From Rhea pennata (Eukaryota; Chordata; Aves; Rheiformes; Rheidae), in assembly GCF_028389875.1 (NCBI RefSeq), contig NC_084663.1, positions 215,040,876-215,104,875 of the forward strand: a stretch of DNA of 64,000 nucleotides. Reading direction: 5' to 3'. Made by a program: the position numbers and the translations under genes. Shown here piece by piece: positions 62,601 through 64,000 of this stretch. The notes beneath the pieces are model-generated. The model was not told the origin of the DNA. It saw only the letters and a program-made list of their open reading frames with translations, and searched no databases. Within the stretch, counting starts at the first letter, position 1, and every line of letters starts with the position of its first letter.

Positions 62601-63086
62601 CATGTGTCAGTGCAGCGTGGCTGATGCTGACACACGTTCCCGAGGAGAGGAGCAGGCTCTGAAGTCTCGGATTCATGGTGCTATGCTGAGAGAGCACAGG
62701 ACTCTGCTTGTCAGTGTGGCTGCATAGCTCCCAGGAGAGGAGTTTCCAGCCCGGATTGTGTCCACAGCAAGGATGGGACAGAGCGGCCGAGCCCAGCATT
62801 TGCTCAGGAGGGATGTGGGGAAGGTGGGACAATGTCTTGTGGGTCCAAGTGTCCCTGCAGATCCTCAGAGGTCATCTCTAGGGATCCCAGGCCACCCTGG
62901 GCTGTTGTCCCTGTTGAGCTGAAACTCTTCAGCCACCAGTGGGACTGAATGGCAGCTGCTCAGAGCAAACAGTAAATTATTTTGTCTTGCAGATTGAAGA
63001 GGAGATGGATCTCTTACCTGTGGCTTTTTTCCCATGCCTGAAGGAGCTGACGTTCCACAGCAACCCTCTTACCACCACCCGGAGCG
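50671..63086 (+). CDS. XRRA1: X-ray radiation resistance-associated 1 (XRRA1), 3'-partial
   Basis: This leucine-rich-repeat protein is named for its altered expression with X-ray response; its biochemical role is poorly known. Coding exons: 50671-50764 (exon starts 50655), 51950-52095, 52423-52494, 53295-53367, 54049-54146, 56754-56887, 57814-57912, 59010-59266, 60329-60369, 61454-61570 and 62993-63086. They give 408 residues, about half of human (792), and continue past the window in phase 1. Matches include the start (GLYKMGDGNSY, NCFPARNIL), GHWL, KHHCLKNPSDLC, INAAENLLTL and PFPELKHLSLAFNK. LRRs: LRELELSLNGL, LDLSYNNL, LKVLHLTANGLRSLP, LEVLLLDDNCL, LRELNLDKNEI, LKHLSLAFNK and LKELTFHSNPL. 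Donors after 50764 (GTGACG) and 61570 (GTGATT) are weak. The third coding exon is 24 nt longer than expected from human. Divergence from human is high, as usual for this gene. Confidence 0.95.
51270..51690 (+). mobile_element. Old CR1-like LINE 3' fragment
   Basis: The plus strand reads like the 3' end of a CR1 reverse-transcriptase ORF (ELNLFGLTKRSPRVKLIAAYLEG, AKLFSVVAHDISRGN), followed by a 3' untranslated region with GCTTCCAGAAGGCCCTTCCA. It is more diverged than the other two copies and lies in opposite orientation, in an XRRA1 intron. Limits are approximate. Confidence 0.75.
54330..55530. repeat. Degenerate pyrimidine-rich repeat, XRRA1 intron
   Basis: About 1.2 kb rich in C and T, in which loosely similar segments recur roughly every 60-90 bases: GAGATCCCTCAT, GATCTCACAG or AGATCCTCAAGG cores alternate with CCATTGCTGCC or TCACTGCCC and CTCCTCTTCC. 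I read it as an ancient tandem array decayed beyond clear unit boundaries. It lies between the XRRA1 exons ending 54146 and starting 56754. Confidence 0.5.
57502..57535. repeat. Short direct duplication, XRRA1 intron
   Basis: TTATTCATCACTAATC occurs twice in succession, a two-copy tandem duplication of about 17 bp. Confidence 0.8.
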
Positions 63087-64000
63087 GTAGGGTATGAGCC
63101 TGGCTCCGTGCGACACTCCTGCTCTGTCCCTGGGCTTCCTTTGCCCTTAGCATTTGGATGGTCTTGCCACACTGGCTCAGGCCCGTGCCCCCAGGAAGAT
63201 TGGGTGCTATAAATCATCACTGCTCTCTAAAGAGCATGCAGACGAGTACTGCTCTTGCAAGACGAGTACTGCTCTTGCAAATGCTGTTAATGCCCTGCTG
63301 CTGCTGCTGTTCCCATCAAAGCCTGTCGCAGTCCATCCATGCCTCCGGTGATGCAGGCTCAGGCTGAATTTTGCTCCCTGAATGATGTTCACCCTATAAA
63401 GGGCTGACCTGAATCTGGCCCAGCTCCTGTTGGTGGTGAGCACTGCTGTGGTGTGCAGGAGGAAACTGCTGGTTTCCTCCTGCAGCCCACAAACAGCCCC
63501 TTCCTGAGCAAGGGGACAAATCCCAAATGTGACCATGGCCTTTGGGAGGCAGCAGGTGAAAATAGCTAGGGCTGCTAGCAAAGAATTATGGTTGTGCTAC
63601 TCCCTACACAGGCTACGTATAGACTAATAACTAAAACAGGCTAAGGCTTCTTCTCTGGCCTCTGGCAAGTAGCCCAGTCTGGTTTGTGTCCCTAGGGCTA
63701 AGGTCTCATCCCACCTAAACAGGGTGGCTTCTTCTGCCCTGCTTGCTAGGAACAATGCTGTTCCCTGAACTGGGCCTGGGGTTAGCTGGCACAGGCCAAA
63801 CCACAGCAGAGAGCATGTGGACAGTGCAGGAAGGGGTCTGGATGGCTGTCGGTGAGCGTACAGCCCTGCCCTGGCTCTGGCTAGTTCCCAGTGTAAGCAG
63901 AACTGTGGCAAGCAGCCTGGTTACCAGTCTGGGCTCTTCTTGGCACAGTGACTGCTTTGGTCTTGGGCTGCCCAAGGCCCTACTCCTGCCCAGGGGTAGT
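63087..64000 (+). other. XRRA1: XRRA1 intron continuing off the window
   Basis: This follows the last recognisable XRRA1 exon, whose donor is GTAGGG. I find no exon with the next expected segment. It contains a perfect 20-bp tandem duplication at 63241-63280 (unit GACGAGTACTGCTCTTGCAA). Confidence 0.7.
63241..63280. repeat. Perfect 20-bp tandem duplication
   Basis: GACGAGTACTGCTCTTGCAA is present twice with no difference, so the duplication is recent. It lies in an XRRA1 intron. Confidence 0.95.

Noticed and set aside
1-64000. Endogenous retroviruses, LTR elements, other virus-like elements, tRNA, rRNA, CRISPR
   Set aside because: I looked for reverse transcriptase, integrase, capsid or envelope-like frames outside the CR1 copies, paired long terminal repeats, and RNA-gene signatures, and found none I could support. 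Small nucleolar RNAs or microRNAs inside introns cannot be excluded by eye.

Overview
The window is vertebrate nuclear DNA, most likely from a bird. It carries chicken-repeat CR1 LINEs with the typical AATCATAGAATGG-type 3' ends and short introns. It shows very strong local GC contrast, and five protein genes that I recognise from their exon translations. I cannot name the species.

Layout: PPME1 (+, about 5.7-24.3 kb; its first exon lies left of the window), P4HA3 (-, 28.0-33.1 kb, complete), NEU3 (-, 35.9-37.2 kb plus a non-coding first exon near 37.8 kb, complete), SPCS2 (-, 38.5-48.1 kb, complete) and XRRA1 (+, promoter near 48.2 kb, coding from 50.7 kb, running off the right edge). I rebuilt every exon by hand from splice sites and reading phase. 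P4HA3 (12 coding exons, 535 aa), NEU3 (2 coding exons, 415 aa) and SPCS2 (5 exons, 201 aa) each close in frame from ATG to stop. PPME1 gives 355 C-terminal residues in 13 exons. XRRA1 gives 408 N-terminal residues in 11 exons.

Base composition falls into blocks: AT-rich 1-26 kb (PPME1); very GC-rich 26.3-38 kb (an orphan CpG island, P4HA3, NEU3, and a dense set of minisatellites); AT-rich 38.4-47.6 kb (SPCS2 introns); a GC-rich bidirectional promoter at 47.7-48.45 kb; then a GT-rich minisatellite and ordinary XRRA1 introns. Gene order differs from human as I remember it: the XRRA1-SPCS2-NEU3 block is inverted and NEU3 abuts P4HA3, with a hexamer-based satellite between them.

The genes do not form one pathway. 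PPME1 demethylates protein phosphatase 2A, P4HA3 hydroxylates collagen prolines in the ER, NEU3 trims ganglioside sialic acid, SPCS2 is a signal peptidase subunit, and XRRA1 is a leucine-rich-repeat protein.

The most notable observations are: two minor-spliceosome (U12) AT-AC introns in two nearby genes, PPME1 and SPCS2, both with near-perfect donor and branch-point motifs; an 84-nt stop-free, in-frame NEU3 intron that would add a membrane-like hydrophobic segment if retained; an apparent splice-donor shift in XRRA1 caused by a G-to-A change at the old site; the hexamer satellite at the P4HA3/NEU3 junction; and an orphan CpG island between two convergent gene ends. I saw no retroviral or other virus-like element, no tRNA or rRNA gene and no CRISPR array.
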